Part shown: positions 41,102-54,323 of the stretch, in pieces
Layout: every line of letters starts with the position of its first letter
Numbering within the stretch: position 1 is the first letter of the stretch
From: Cercis canadensis
Taxonomy: Eukaryota; Streptophyta; Magnoliopsida; Fabales; Fabaceae
Length of the DNA: 64,000 nucleotides
Direction of reading: 5' to 3'
Assembly (NCBI GenBank): GCA_003255065.1
Contig: QAOA01006885.1
Span: 56,415 to 120,414, forward strand
Program-made: the position numbers and the translations under genes
The notes under the pieces: generated by a model
Seen by the model: only the letters and a program-made list of their open reading frames with translations
What the model was told of the DNA's origin: nothing
Database searches by the model: none

Positions 41102-44100
41102 TCAAGAATCGCTCCAACTATCTGCATCATCTTCATCGCTTCCAGCCAAAGCCTATTTCAATAATCATCATATTAGTTGACATTGAAGAGGATTGGCGAA
41201 GAGATAGAGAGGATAAGAACACGGAACACATGCCCATGCCAATATTTATGTTAGCTAAAACAACAGTCAAAGAGAAAGAGAGAAAGACCTGGCGAATTGC
41301 ATTTGCTTTCTCCAAGATGGCAGCAACCTTCAAGTTCGTTCTTGGACCACGCTGCATGCTGGGTCTTGTCACCACTGCAGGCTTCAAGTTGAAGGACTGA
41401 AGAAACAAAAAAAAGTTTTTAAGCACAAGACTGCTTTTAATAGAAGGGAACAAGAAACTATCCAAGAAGAAAACAAAAAGATACTAGCCCCCACCTTTGT
41501 TCGTATCTGTTCCAGGAGTGAATCTCTTTCTTCTTCCTTTGGTGGTGTCTGAGGCCTAACCCGTTCAGTAACCTTCCTCAGCTGCAACAGTTCAAAGACC
41601 AAAAAAATAATTTTGTTACGCAAGAATTAAGACCTCATAAGTAACACATTCTATGACAACCAGAAAACTGTCATTACCTTGCTTTTGTCGTGAGCAGCAA
41701 CCGCATCAATTAGAGGAGTCCGAGGACGAGAAAGCTTATTCTGTGGCTTTCCATTTGGATTTTCTCCTTCAAACATTGATATTAGAGCAGAAGTATCTGA
41801 TGACAATGCCATTTCACCCGCAGGAGGCAGCAGACTGATATGGGACTGCACAGCTTCCATTCTTGGTGGTGACATAGATGACAGCAAAGGATCTCCGAGT
41901 TCCCCTTCCCCATTACTTGAAGAGTGCTGAAGTGCTTTAACTTCTGAACTAGTGTCAGTCCTTAATGGTCTTGAAGGCTGGGCCAGTTTTTCTTGTGGAG
42001 AATCATGCTCAGCAGCACTTTCAAGAGGGGCTTCCCCATTACTTGAAGACTGCTGATCTGAACTAGTGTCTGTCGTTAATTGACTTGAAGGCCGGATCAG
42101 TTTTGCTTGTGGAGAATCATGCCCGGGAACACTATCAAGAGGGGGCATTGGCGAGGATGGGTTTGAATATTGTACAACTTCTCCCTCTGAAGTAACAACG
42201 TAACCATGAGGAGGCCTCCCAGTAGATATCACAGGTAATGTTAAGAATGGATTCTGGATTTGGCTTCTCTCTAGAAGTAGGTAATTATATTGACTATTTG
42301 CATCATTAACCATGACTGGAAATTGCAAAGGAATAGCAAAAGGATGCCCCGAAACACCCACTGAAAATCCAGAAGTATGTGGGAGCTTATCACCTTCCAT
42401 AGCCATGACAGGCAAAAATGGGTTCTGATATTGCAAGGTCTCTCTCTCAGAACCCAATAAACCAAATTGAGCCTTCCCATCAATTCCAATTGGCTGTGTT
42501 GGTTGGAATGAGGCCTGACTAACTTCAATTGATTCTCTCTGTGAAGCAAGGGAAGCATGTTGAACCTTGCCCATTCTCCATTGCATAGGTGGTAGAGGTG
42601 GCATAGGTGGCATCTCCTCAAGATTGGCTTTAGCTGCCTTCGGAAAAAGGTCAGGAACAATAGGTGTCACAGGATCCATGACATGTTTGGTAGGGTTAAT
42701 CTCCTCGCCAGCTGACTGTGAGGACTCCAATGGTGAAGGTTGATCTAGATGGATTTCGGGAGCAGGTTCAGAAGCAGTATGAAAGCTCCTTTCTTGCTTC
42801 AGTTCATTGGATGTTTGTATCTGTTCAGATTGAAGCTTCTCTGAGGCCGAATTTTCTTCATCTGTGAGAAGACATTCTGCATCCCGTTGACCAGCTTGTG
42901 ATAGTAAGAACAGTTCCAAAGGAGTTTCAGACTCCAGGTGGTTATAAGGTGATGATGACATAGCATCTTTGCCATTGAGAAAAAGATCATTCTGACAAAG
43001 AGATTTAGATTCCAACTCCTGAGTGTCCATCTCTGAAAAGCCACGCACCATTGTCACATCATTGACAGAAGTACTGTACTGGATTTTCTCCTCAGAAGCC
43101 GAATGCTGAATATTATTAGATATTTCTAGATCAGAAGGATCACAGGATAGGGATCTGTTTGGGCTGGATTGTACATCTGCAGAAGCAATTTCTAGTTGAT
43201 TCACTACCTTTTCGGCCTCTAATTCCGTCAAGGATTCTCCAGCAACTGCCTCATTGACATCAATCTCCTCTTGAGGATCCATAAAAGTAGAATGAGATTC
43301 TTGTGAATATGTGACATTGCTCAGCGGAGAAGATATAATATTTGAGGAGGTCATATCTGAAGATGGTTCCAGTTGATTCCCCCTCTTTTCTAACTCCAAG
43401 TCTACAATTTCAATTGATTCTACCTTGTTGGATTCCATTTCCATCTGATGGAAATCTGAAGAATCTGGGAGAGTCTCTTGTGAATTCTCAAGGTTGCGTG
43501 AAGGAGAAGAAATCAAACCTGAATCTGGAGAAGTAACAATACTGGCTTGATTTTCTGCACTGTCAACAGAAGGAACAACAGACACAGTTTTATCTTCCAA
43601 CTGAACTTGTTCAGTTACCATGTCATTTACCAATATATGATTCTCCTGTGCTACAAAATCAGGAGAAGATGGATGTTCAACACAACCATCATCTTCAAAA
43701 GCATCCACATTATAGGTGGAACCACTTATCTCATCATGATGCACCATCCTTGATATCTCTTCAACATTTGATTGCCGATCAGAATACAAAACTTCAACAC
43801 CTGCTGAATCTCGTTCATCTTGTGTTCTCTCATGACTTAAATCAGAGCAGTGTATCCTTGTAAAGCTACTACCTGAGGGAGTCTCCACCACAGGAGATAA
43901 ATCTTCCAAATTAATTTGGGTTGCTACTAAGCATTCCTCAGATTTTAAATCTAGGCCATCAAATGGCAGTGTAGTACCTGGAGACAAGTCTACCTCTCCC
44001 ATGGATGGGCAAATAGAACGCTCTCCTGGTGAACCAATCTCAGAAAAGTTTTTATTTTGAGGTTCTGCCGACAGCACTGTGACCACAGAATGATCATTGC

Positions 44101-47100
44101 ATTGATCTTCAGATGCTAATTCTAAAACATTTGAGATTTGTAATAACGAGTCAGAATTGAAATGTGGATCACCATCATCCAACTTGTTCAGAGGATCCTT
44201 TTCAGAAGAAACTGCAGAGCAAGCATCATCTTTCATCAAGGAGAGAGCATCAGGGACAGCAGCCATTGTTTCAACATGATCCCTGTCTCCATCATCAGAT
44301 AATCTTGAATGAAGTTCAACAAGGTCAGATGGTGTTTCATCTATTTGAATCCCTGTAGATAGGGCCACTGCTGATGATGTGGCTCCTGGATCTGAATGTA
44401 AAAATATATTATCTGAAATCATCAGACATGAACTGGAGGAGGCTTGTCCAGAATCAGGGATCTCTTCTTCCCGAATATCTGTATCATCATGCATGTTAAA
44501 TCCAACAGAATTGGTCTTTTGAGACCCAACCATTTGGGTTTGCTGGTTGGATGGTGCATCTTCAATCTCAGATACATAATATTTAGTATGTGAGAGCAAC
44601 ATAGGTGCTACGTAGCCATCCGATTGTATATTTTCAACTACTGTGCTTAAAGAATCAGCTTGAGAAAAACTGGATCTATCTTTCTTGAAAGAACTGTATT
44701 CATCTGATGTGGAGGAGTTTCCAGTAGATTGGGACTCTGAAAAATGAGCTTGCAGTTCCATATGTTCTTCATTTCTGTCTCTTTTGGATGAACTATTTCC
44801 ATCTGAAGTAGAGGAGGTTCCAATTGATCGAGAATCTGAAAATTGTGCTTGCAGCTCTGTACGTTCTTCATTTCTATCTCTTTTGAATGAACTATTTCCA
44901 TCTGATGTGTAGGAGTCTCCAAATGATTGGGAATCTGAAAACCGAGTTTGCAGTTCTTGATGTTCTTCCTTGCCATTAGTATCTGTTACCTTCTGAATAT
45001 GCAAGAAGCTCTTCTTTGGTCTAAATTCATTGTCTGTCTCCATTTCAGAATCCATGGTAGTTAAAGCATCCAAGTAATTGTCAACCTCACTAGTAGCATC
45101 ATCAGAATGGTATCCATCTATGCTACCTTCTCTCTTCTTCTGTCCATGAACTGCCAATTCTGTTTCTTCAGGTACATCAAGATGATTAGAAGACATTTCA
45201 TCCATCACACCAGCATCCATTTGTTCATGTACCTTAACAAGATCATCTGTCTCCCTATCCATATCTGAGGATGGCTTTAGTTCTATTTCCTGTTCAGTAG
45301 GTGATGAACATGCACTTTCATTTCCCAATGACCTTTTCACAGGACTAATGGTACTGATTTCAAGTATTCTAACCCCTGTTTCACTAGCATCATCAGACAC
45401 CCATTTCACAGGCAGTGGAATGATTGAAGTTTCACAAACCATTTTATGATCAGGTGAAGGAGTTTCCAGAAATTTCTCCATGTAACTTTTCCTAGTTTTT
45501 GCTTCAACTGCGGATCCATTTAATTGTCTTTTCTTCAACTTGACAAGACGTGCAGGATCACTATAAGCATTCACAACACGCTCTTCAAGAAACAACTGAT
45601 GCAGCCTGAAACAATGGAAATTGAATTGAGTCACCAGTTAAACATTTATAGACCTTCTGCACTCCAAAAATCAGAAGAATAAATTAATGCACCAAATTGA
45701 GATTATTGGAGCTCACTTTGCATGTGTTGGTGCAATGTCAGGGGTGGTTTCACCATTCCTCCAGCGTGTTCCTTTCTTCTGCCGGATATAAAAGTACTAG
45801 TCATATCTTTAGCATGAACAAGAAAAAGCAGTGCAGAAATAAAATAAAATAAAATGTCTGCTTATCTCACAAATGCATGTATGTGGATTCATCTAAACAA
45901 AGCAAAAGACACTGTCTTGAGCATGGACTGCATAATTCACACCCATAAATTTCAATTGGAAATTAGAAGAAGGTCCCAATAAAAAAAAACAGATTTAGAC
46001 AATTGGATCATTTCGATTGGATAAATTGTAGGTTCTCTCATTTAAAACAATTTGCCACAAAAATGATGTAATTAAATGGTATTATCAGCAATTTCTTACC
46101 TTGGCTTTACGGATTCTCTTTTCCCTGTGAGCCTCTGCTCTTGCTACTCGAGATCCAGAGGATGCTACTTCAATTTTAAAGAATGATGGATCAGTATAAC
46201 GTTTCAAGCATGCCCCAGCACCAGCCACATCAAACCTATCAGATGCCAAAGCCACAAAACAGGAAATGTTAAGTTTCAAATATTTATAGGGGCATTTCTT
46301 TTTGTTCATTTCTGGTGAATCAAGTGACCATACTTGTCCAGAAGGAACAGCCTAGGGGGACCACGGCATTCTTCATATGAATCCATTACAAACCGGGGTA
46401 AGTCTCCACGAGTGACAAGATTCTGCTCAGACCGAAGATTGGGATGCCAATCAATCCCTACAATTCAATAAGCAAAAGTATTATAAATATGCCAAGGAGC
46501 CATTAGCACCTAAAAAGGATACAAATATTCCAGCAGTTTACAGGATTATGATAAACGCATATCACAAACAGTACAACTCTGCCATGAGTTGTATGAGTAA
46601 ACTAACCTGTATTAGTGAAGAATGACGAATGATTCGTTTGGGATAAAAAAACCTTCTCAATAGAAGGAAATTCCACCTCAAGTTGTTGAACACGATTCAT
46701 AAGACCATGGCCTCTTGCAGCAGTGGCCATTACTTCTTCATGCAAGTCATGGAAGATCTCAGCAGCAAACCTGAACAGAATAAAATAGATAAATGCATAG
46801 AACTTTGATAACAGTACATCCAAATGTAAAATCTACAAAAAAGAAATAAAAAGGTAATGCTGGTGCAAAGGTCAAAATCCACATCTTATACCAAAATTGG
46901 GAAAAAATAACTTACAATATTCTGGCACAAATGAAACTCTTCCAAACAGAATGAATTTTTTTTCTAATTTAATTAATAGCAATGCACTGAATGTCAGGAT
47001 CATCATAATTCTCACAAGATAAGTACATTTCCCCATCAAGAGGATTTGCAATAAAATTCAGAAATGTTGCTCAACTTAAACAGTTGGAAGGAGGCTGTGG

Positions 47101-48191
47101 ATAGAGGATTCGACAGTCAGGCCTTAATGCTCTCTCATATGTCATATTCAGAAAAGAAAAATGAGAATATCTGCAATGCTAATCAGTTATAACGTGGTTT
47201 ATTTTATTGCATTTTTTCTTTCATGTATATATTTCTCTGTCTAGTTATTTCTTTCTGATAAGTAAACATAATTTCATTCAGCAAAATGTCCCTAGAATGA
47301 GTATTCTCTCCTGATAAGCACGCACTATTTGGCAACTTAATATCAATTCTTAGTAAGATCATTCCAGCTTAAGCCTAAACTTAAGAGTTAAATTTCCCTT
47401 AACAAGTCAAACCCAAACAACCCAGCTAGCCAGTGGCTTCATATTCTATATCATATATCGTCATTCAACATCTACTCTCAACACCAAAACTTGGACCAAT
47501 CTGCGTACTTGTCTATTTTCTTTTTCAATATTCTATATATAGAAATAAATGAAGCGAAGGCTAATGTAGATTAGAGAAAATAAAATATGGACGAAATTCA
47601 GCGAGTGATTAGGTGAAATCAGTTAAATTCGGATATAAAATTAGATAATCCCAGAATTCCTAAAGCTAAATTCCAGATAAAATCTCAATTTAACAACGTA
47701 ATTTAATCACCAAATCAAACAATCATTCAACTCCATTTCCCGACAAAATCCAACTTCGTCAGAAAGCTAACTGCCAAATTAAAAAAGTGCCAAAGCCCAT
47801 AAATAGCAATTAAGCAAAACCTTGCACAGGAAAACCGAAAAAGCTCACTCCAGTAAGTCAATGAATTATATATACATGAAGACTGAATTTGAGTAGAATT
47901 TTTCAACCCAACACTCATTCAGCCAAGCAGAATCCCAGAAAGTACCAAATTAAAACCTAAGCACCAGAGCATTAGCACAACCAGCACCAGAGCTTCATAG
48001 TCAAAATCATGAAATGAGAGAAGAAAAAGAACTCACTCAGCAAGGTCGCCGAGCTGGCGCAAGACTCCGACGAGTCCAGCCATGGCGATTCCTTCCAAGA
48101 GAGCTTCTGGATCATCTTTATCGGCTGCTCTGTACAGCTCCGGATCCGCCAAGCAGTACTCATTCCTTATCTGGCATCTCGAAATCGGCAT
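41102..48191 (-). CDS. SCAR2: SCAR/WAVE protein, SCAR2-like
   Basis: Subunit of the WAVE regulatory complex that activates ARP2/3 and so branched actin assembly, which in plants shapes trichomes and pavement cells. Nine exons join in phase to 1604 aa: 48037-48191, 46607-46770, 46334-46457, 46100-46235, 45717-45778, 41678-45605, 41495-41581, 41289-41396, 41102-41152. The SCAR homology domain fills the first ~190 residues ([80 protein letters not shown]). Exon 6 encodes a ~1300-aa acidic, Ser-rich linker with tandem repeats. The C-terminal WH2/VCA module is [20 protein letters not shown], then [16 protein letters not shown] and the acidic end [11 protein letters not shown] with its conserved Trp. 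The length is nearest to SCAR2 (Arabidopsis about 1400 aa), so the paralogue assignment is likely but inferred. The ATG sits in the expected family context. Confidence 0.95.
41903..42142 (-). repeat. two-copy coding repeat in the SCAR linker
   Basis: In frame, [20 protein letters not shown]... (42029-42142, 38 codons) is followed by [20 protein letters not shown]... (41903-42028, 42 codons). Each ends in SSSNGE. The copies share the order HDSPQ-KL-PS-L-TDTSS-SSSNGE. Confidence 0.75.
44672..44968 (-). repeat. three-copy 99-bp (33-codon) repeat in the SCAR linker
   Basis: Exactly 297 bp, three in-frame 33-residue units at 44870-44968, 44771-44869 and 44672-44770, about residues 427-525. Consensus elements are EE-ELQ--FS-SQS-G-S-TSD--SS-K-DR. 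The reading frame is kept, so length change would be tolerated. Confidence 0.88.
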
Positions 48192-48420
48192 TCTTCAAAT
48201 TCAGCAATGGAAAACCCTACCAGCTTCTCAATTACGTGCCTCTGTTATCTGATCTTCTGAAGACGGAGACTCTCTGGTTCTACATTCCACCATGGGAGAG
48301 AGAGAAAGAAGCACAGGAAGAGAGAGAGAAAAATTATTGGGGTTTGGGAAATGAAGGGCGAAATGAATGAGTATACGGTGGTTAGTCAGAGACGTGAAGA
48401 GAGTGACGGAGTGAGTATTT
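48192..48420 (-). promoter_or_regulatory. SCAR 5' leader with CT-rich tract
   Basis: Upstream of the SCAR ATG the coding strand carries CT-rich runs (GA runs on the plus strand at 48297-48330). CT-rich leaders are common near plant transcription starts. The exact start site and a TATA box could not be fixed. Confidence 0.4.
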
Positions 48421-49044
48421 ATTTTAACGAAGTTCAGAATTATTTAAAATTCAAAAGAATATTTTATTTAAAAATGGATTATTAATGGGAATTGTGAATT
48501 TTTTGTTGGGCGCGCATTGAGGCGCTTATAATGCGCTCGGTGGTATTGGATCCTCCTACTTTTTCTCGCTGCAATAATAATGAAATTGCAAATAACTATA
48601 ACCGCAAGATAGAGAAAGTGTCATCAATGAAGATGTGGCTTCACATTATCGAAGACTGATCTTGACTAGTATTATTAGTATACTACCTTATATCCCGACA
48701 AGAATTCTTTCTTTTTTTTTACAAAAATCTTTCACATAGATGGGTCCCGAGTCATGGTTGTGAAACCAACACAAAAATATAGGGTTTGTTGGAAAGCATT
48801 TTCTGTTTCTTGTTTTTATGGAGTAATATTTTAATATATTTTTTTAATAATCTAAGGATATGAATCTACATATTACATTTTAGATGGGATAGGCTCACTA
48901 AATTTGGGAGAAATTATCTTTGTTTTAGAGTTCACGCTATCAAAATACTCATAATTTTAATTGTGTGAGAAGAGCATTTGAAGAAGTTTTATTTGTTTAA
49001 AGAAACTCTCGAACATAAAATCTTTTAAGAAAGAGTTCTATGAT
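48421..49044. other. intergenic DNA upstream of SCAR, no gene seen
   Basis: SCAR promoter flank. A GC-richer piece GGGCGCGCATTGAGGCGC lies at 48508. No gene, RNA or element was recognised. Confidence 0.45.
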
Positions 49045-49378
49045 TAGGGATGACAATTTACCTCATACCCAATGAGATCCTGTTATTTTTACCTAGTCAA
49101 GTAAGAGCATGAGACAGAAAAATGAGTATGAGGATGAAAATAGATAATTTTATGGGGCCAAAGTCAGGGTTAGGGAAGTCACGCCCCACCCCGTACTATA
49201 TATATATATTATACACAATAAAAATATGGTTGTATAGGTAAATAAGACGGGATATATAACATATGGGCATTCGATGAGGCGGAAATAAAGCTGTTAAAAA
49301 ATTTTCAACCAAAAATGGACTCGAGAATGGGACATGGAAATGTCCTTTAAGGATAGGGACGACTCATTACCATCCCTA
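49045..49378. mobile_element. hAT-like MITE
   Basis: The left end TAGGGATGACAATTTACC and the right end, reverse-complemented, TAGGGATGGTAATGAGTC are imperfect inverted repeats of the TAGGGNTGGCAA type seen in plant hAT elements. Flanking octamers TCTATGAT and TCCATAAT agree at 6 of 8 positions, compatible with a decayed 8-bp duplication. The interior includes CACGCCCCACCCCG and a TA run. No transposase. Confidence 0.55.
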
Positions 49379-50477
49379 TCCATAATCAATTAATCTATAA
49401 TTCAATAAGGGAAAACAATTTTAAGAAAACAAGACATAAGAAAAGCTAATTGGATTAAGTCTCTTGTGGCAAGACATGATCGACAAGTTCGAAATTGTTG
49501 GGAACAAAAGGATGATCAAAGAGGTGCAGATTTTGATGAATAACATAAGGACATCGACCAAAAGTTTTTGGATATTTCTTTGATCTTGTAAGTGGGGGAG
49601 TGCTTGGGACATGTCAGACGTCACCTTTTAACGTCCCACCTCACCCTTCTGTCAATTAAACTTAAACTGGCGGCAAAATGACAAAGGGATCGTATTGTAA
49701 TGAAATTGAGGAGTCGAGTTAAATTGAATAAATTTAACAATGAGAGAGACTAAATTAATAGCACCTTTAGTTGTGGACAACTAAAATAAGATTTTACTCA
49801 ATAAATTTAGGAAATTATTATTTTTATATTTTATTTAATATTTAAATATAATATACATTAAATTATTTTTAATTAATATAAAAAAAATTAACTTTGATTA
49901 AAAAATTATATTTAATAAAAAAATTTATAATTGACTAAAAATTTTGTATATTAGATGAGGATAAATTAGTTTATAGTATATTTAGACATGAAATAAAATA
50001 TAATATTAACAAAATAAAAAATAAAAATAACATATCCCTAAATTTATAGGAATAATTTATCAAACGAGTTTTAGATTTTATTCAGAATAAAATAAAGATT
50101 AATAGAGATAAATGTCTAGTTTCATTTATAACCATCGATTTTATTTTATAAAAATTGTCTAGAGGATATTTTATTTTTGTATTTGTAACAAAATACGGGG
50201 TTATGGAATATTAGTGCATGTTCTTGTTGTTTTATAGGTACATTCATATTTATATTTTATTATAAATTACGATAACAACAAAGACTTAAATAGTTTTCTC
50301 AATTGACTATTGAGCTGTGAGCAGCTTTAGTAGATAGTACTGGGGCCCAGCGGATTATGACTCTATTTAAGTATCTATCGAAGAGTTCCAATCACCACTG
50401 CATGGTCCCCACTTCTCACATAATAAATTTCAAAAAGATATATAATCCTATTTTTCGCACAAGAAAAAAAGGTTTTT

Positions 50478-50543
50478 ATTAAGGAGGTTTTTTTAGATAC
50501 TTTTAGTATTTATGTAGTATGTCATACTACATAGGAATAACCA
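50478..50543. mobile_element. truncated MITE of the AAGGAGGTTT family
   Basis: ATTAAGGAGGTTTTTTTAGA and TATGTAGTATGTCATACTAC match the end of the family at 13490 and 52852. The sequence stops at the N at 50544, and what follows is unrelated. Confidence 0.55.
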
Positions 50544-51503
50544 NGTTTGTCCAGCAAAACATACGTAACCGTACTTTGATCATATAGAATGGTGCGTAAC
50601 TGAAATTCATGTCCCGTGTGGAGCCCACGGTAGAAGGACATGGGAATGACGTCATGTCATGTGTCTTTTTTATGAAAAGAAAAATTTAGTGATATTGTCG
50701 TGCCTCTTTTATAGGCCATTGTGGTTTTTTCTATTTTTTAATAAAAATAATTAGGAACCAATTAGACTGTGAAAGAATTAAAAGCAAGATTTATGTATAA
50801 TGTCCTATTAACATAGTTCTAAGGTTTTGAACTAATAAATAACCTAATAGCTTGAAGTTGAGTCGTATTAAAATTGTGAATAAGACTTATAAATTTTGTG
50901 TTTAATTTAGAGTCGTAATTAAAAGTATAAAAAAAATAAGCCATTAAATGAAGAGTTTATATTTTTCATTGTTGAACTAGGCACATGATAGTTAGTGATT
51001 GTGATATTACTCGTTGTGGAATTTTTTAAAATATATATAAATATGAATTATAATATAATATTTTCTCTTTAAAAAAAATTATAGCTTTGCATACAAAATA
51101 TAAATAGAATTTAAAAAACAAAAGCAAGTGAAGTCATTATTTATGTTGTAATAATGGAGATTTGAATAACTTGAAGGAGATCTTGAGTTTGAAACTATGT
51201 ACCATCATTTAGTCCAAAATAAAAATGAAGGTGGGTGACAATTGAAAATGTTTTAATTTTTGTTTGAAATAGTTACAAGAAAATGTGAAAATTGAAATAT
51301 TAAATTTTTTTAATATATAAAATTTTTCCATCTTACATTTAAGATTAAAATATTTATTGAGATTATTATACTATAAAAACGGTGACAACTCTATGTTCTT
51401 TCCCTATTCTTTAGGTTTTCTTTAGGAATGTTTTGTTAGTACTCCACAAGCACTAAAAGTCACAATCTTTTCTATAATGACTACTTTTTAAAACTGTTTA
51501 CTT

Positions 51504-51736
51504 AGTTTCCTTTTTAAAATCCATAAGTGCTTTCAAGAAATATTCTAAAAATGCTTTTCAAAGTTGCTATAAAGGATTGGGAATATGTAATAATTCTTAA
51601 ATTTAACAAATACCCTTTCANGTTTCCTTTTAAAATTCATATGTGCTTTCAAGAAATATTCTAAAAATGCTTTTCAAAGTTGCTGTAAAGGATTGGGAAT
51701 ATGTAATAATTCTTAAATTTAACAAATACCCTTTCA
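51504..51736. repeat. ~116-bp direct duplication joined by a single N
   Basis: 51504-51620 and 51622-51736 repeat (TGCTTTCAAGAAATATTCTA, AGGATTGGGAATATGTAATA, ending TACCCTTTCA) with single-base differences, and the N at 51621 lies exactly between. Confidence 0.75.
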
Positions 51737-52851
51737 TTATTTAAAATTTGACCAACTTAAATTAATAATCTTTTTTTGGTTAAACAATTAATATCATTTC
51801 TCATCTTCATATTTATGGATCTACATATTTGGTTGTCTTGGGTATGTTGTGCAGATGAAAATTGAAAGTACCATATTCCCAAAATAATAAGAGAAATGGT
51901 ATTACACCATTAGAGGTTTTATTATAGAGATTTTGTTCTTAAATTTTATTAAAATTAGATAGGTGAGATTTTGAAAGCAGATAGACTATATCTTATTTTG
52001 TAATTTTTAATGGACAAAAAAAAAATTAGTGCCCACGCATTAACGATTGACTATATATTGAATATGATTTTTTTTTTGGTTCAAGGGTTAAAGTATTATC
52101 GGACTAACTTTCATACACCAAAAAATCTCTCTCCATGTAATTTTAAAGAAACACCTTTACATAAAAAAAAATCCGTAAGTGTTGACTTAAGAATTTGTAC
52201 TTTGGCTAGCTTAAATAAACCTAAATACGTCTATTTAAGTTAGCCAAAGTATAAATTTCTCTCCACGCATTAACGATTAACATTTTTACCATTGAGCTAA
52301 ATCTTTGAGTTTAAAAAGCACATTGGAGATGATTATGATGCTTTGCGTTTGGATGTACCTGAATTTATTTCCAGAATTTACCCCAATGAATAAGAAGAAG
52401 TTTCTCTGTATTTTCTGGGATTCTTTTTTCTTTTCTTTTTTTTTTTCTCCTTTTTGAAGATTCTTCTATTTCTGTTCACTTTTCACAAAAGAGAACAAAA
52501 AAGGTTCGGTTTTGATAGGTACATGTGAAATTAGAAAGCACGTTGTAAGGGTGAATGAACCTGGATTTTTCATACCCGTCCCTTTTTTTAATTTTCACGC
52601 TTTCTCTGAATTCTCCGCCAAAAACAAAGTACCTAGATTGCTTTTATGAGGTTTGGTTATTTTCAATTTGTGGACCCAAAGAAAGAAATGTTTTAGGCAT
52701 TTTCTTTTTGTTTTTTTAACCCAAACAATGTTTCTTATTATTCTCTTGTTTTTCTCTTTTGTTCTACTTGGTTGAGATTTTGACAAGGAGGATCCGGCTC
52801 CAAGTTGTTACAGCTCTGTTTGGATAGTCATTTTCAACTTCTTTGATATTA

Positions 52852-53065
52852 ATTAATTGGAGGTTTCTTATATACTTTGTTGTATGTCATACTACATGAA
52901 AATAACTAATATATGAATGACATATGTACAAATTAACTATTTTTAAATTTATTTAAGAAAATAAGATAAATTATATTTATATATAATAAAATATAAAAAT
53001 TACATATACTTGTCACGTTAGTATAGTATGACATACTTATGTAGTATCATAAAATTTCCTTAATT
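52852..53065. mobile_element. complete MITE of the AAGGAGGTTT family
   Basis: About 210 bp from ATTAATTGGAGGTTTC to ATCATAAAATTTCCTTAAT. The sub-terminal words GTATGTCATACTACATG and AGTATGACATACTTATG are palindromic. Aligns end to end with the two copies at 13490-13960. Confidence 0.6.
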
Positions 53066-54136
53066 ATAAACTTTTTTTGAATACGTTTAGATGAATACAA
53101 GCAATAGCTTATCCAGAACCATATATAGGATAATAATAACAAAAATATTTTTGGCCTGCTTTTCTAAGCTCAATATTCTTTTAACTTTTAACAAATAAAA
53201 ATAATACTAGTTCTTTTGAATAGTGTTGATTCCTTTTCTCCCCTTACCTACCTTGAAACTTCATTGATTCCTTGAGGTGTTTCTATCTGTAGAGTCACTT
53301 CTTCTCACTCTTTTTTAGTATTGTGGTAAAGTGGCTTTTAGGTTAAAGTGGTTTTTAATTTTTAGTATGCTATTTAGTCAGAATAAATTTGCTAGAATAT
53401 TATTAAACCTCAAATGTGATGATTGGATGAAATAAAGTGATAGTGATCACATATTCATCTAAAAGTAATTATAACCCAAAGGGTTTGATATGATAGTAAG
53501 AATACAATAGGTTCATTTAAACTAGTCAATGTTCGAATCTTAAGGTTAACATCGAGAAAATTTTGTTCCTTGAATGCATTAGACCGATGTAAGAGATATG
53601 CCTTTAAAATCATCCAGATAATGACTTAGGTGCGTACACCTCAATTTAACAACAAATTTTTTTTCCTACTCAAAGACAAGTCATCCACCAATAAACAAGA
53701 AAACTGCTAATGTTTTAGCCTCAAGAAATTGGCCATAATAAAAATCCAACATGTGATCATACACTTACACATGGCATGCTCATTTTCACTGTGGCTAATC
53801 TTTGTTATTTAAGTTTACTTCCTCTCACAAGGCTGGATGAAACTTTTCATTCACAGTTTTTCTTTAAAAAAAGAAAGTTTAATTCATTGTAACCTTAGTT
53901 TGGCCCTTCAATATCAAGTTTGGAGTAGCCTTAGTCACGGGAAAACTGTCCTATTGAATAAAATAACACCAAAGCCAACAGAATCAAGAAAATATGGCAT
54001 CAATGGGGACCACGCTATTTGGCATTGGATACTTTAGTTGCTTATTGGATAAATTTTTATCAAGTTTAACATGATTATGTCCCTATGTATGTTACTATAT
54101 CTACATATAATAATATTTGCTCATAGTAAAATATCT
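53066..54136. other. intergenic DNA, no gene seen
   Basis: No supported gene or RNA. Short open frames present are expected by chance. Confidence 0.45.
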
Positions 54137-54323
54137 CAAATGTCACTTTAGTCTTTAATTTATTTTTTAGTATCACTTTAATCATCGAATAATCACATTG
54201 TTTGTCAAATTAGTCTTCCATAACACAAAAAATAATCGCTTAAAAGATTGATTTGGTAGGTAAAGTAATTATTTGAGGACTAAAATGACACTAAAAATAA
54301 ATTAAGAACTAAAGTGATATTTG
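54137..54323. mobile_element. foldback MITE
   Basis: The left arm AAATGTCACTTTAGTCTTTA pairs with the right arm (reverse complement AAATATCACTTTAGTTCTTA), and pairing continues through TTTATTTTTTAGT and CGAATAATCAC-type words, giving arms of about 60 bp around an unpaired centre. No coding capacity. Confidence 0.6.

Larger units (their letters stand above)
49379..52851. other. 3.5 kb AT-rich intergenic DNA
   Basis: No gene recognised. It contains a truncated MITE (50478-50543) and an N-joined duplication (51504-51736). It also has a short perfect hairpin where GTACTTTGGCTAGCTTAAAT-like words pair with TTTAAGTTAGCCAAAGT near 52200-52246, a likely cruciform. Confidence 0.5.

Noticed and set aside
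48014-48370. 118-codon plus-strand open frame
   Set aside because: It is antisense to SCAR exon 1 and its leader. The minus strand carries the conserved SCAR N-terminus.
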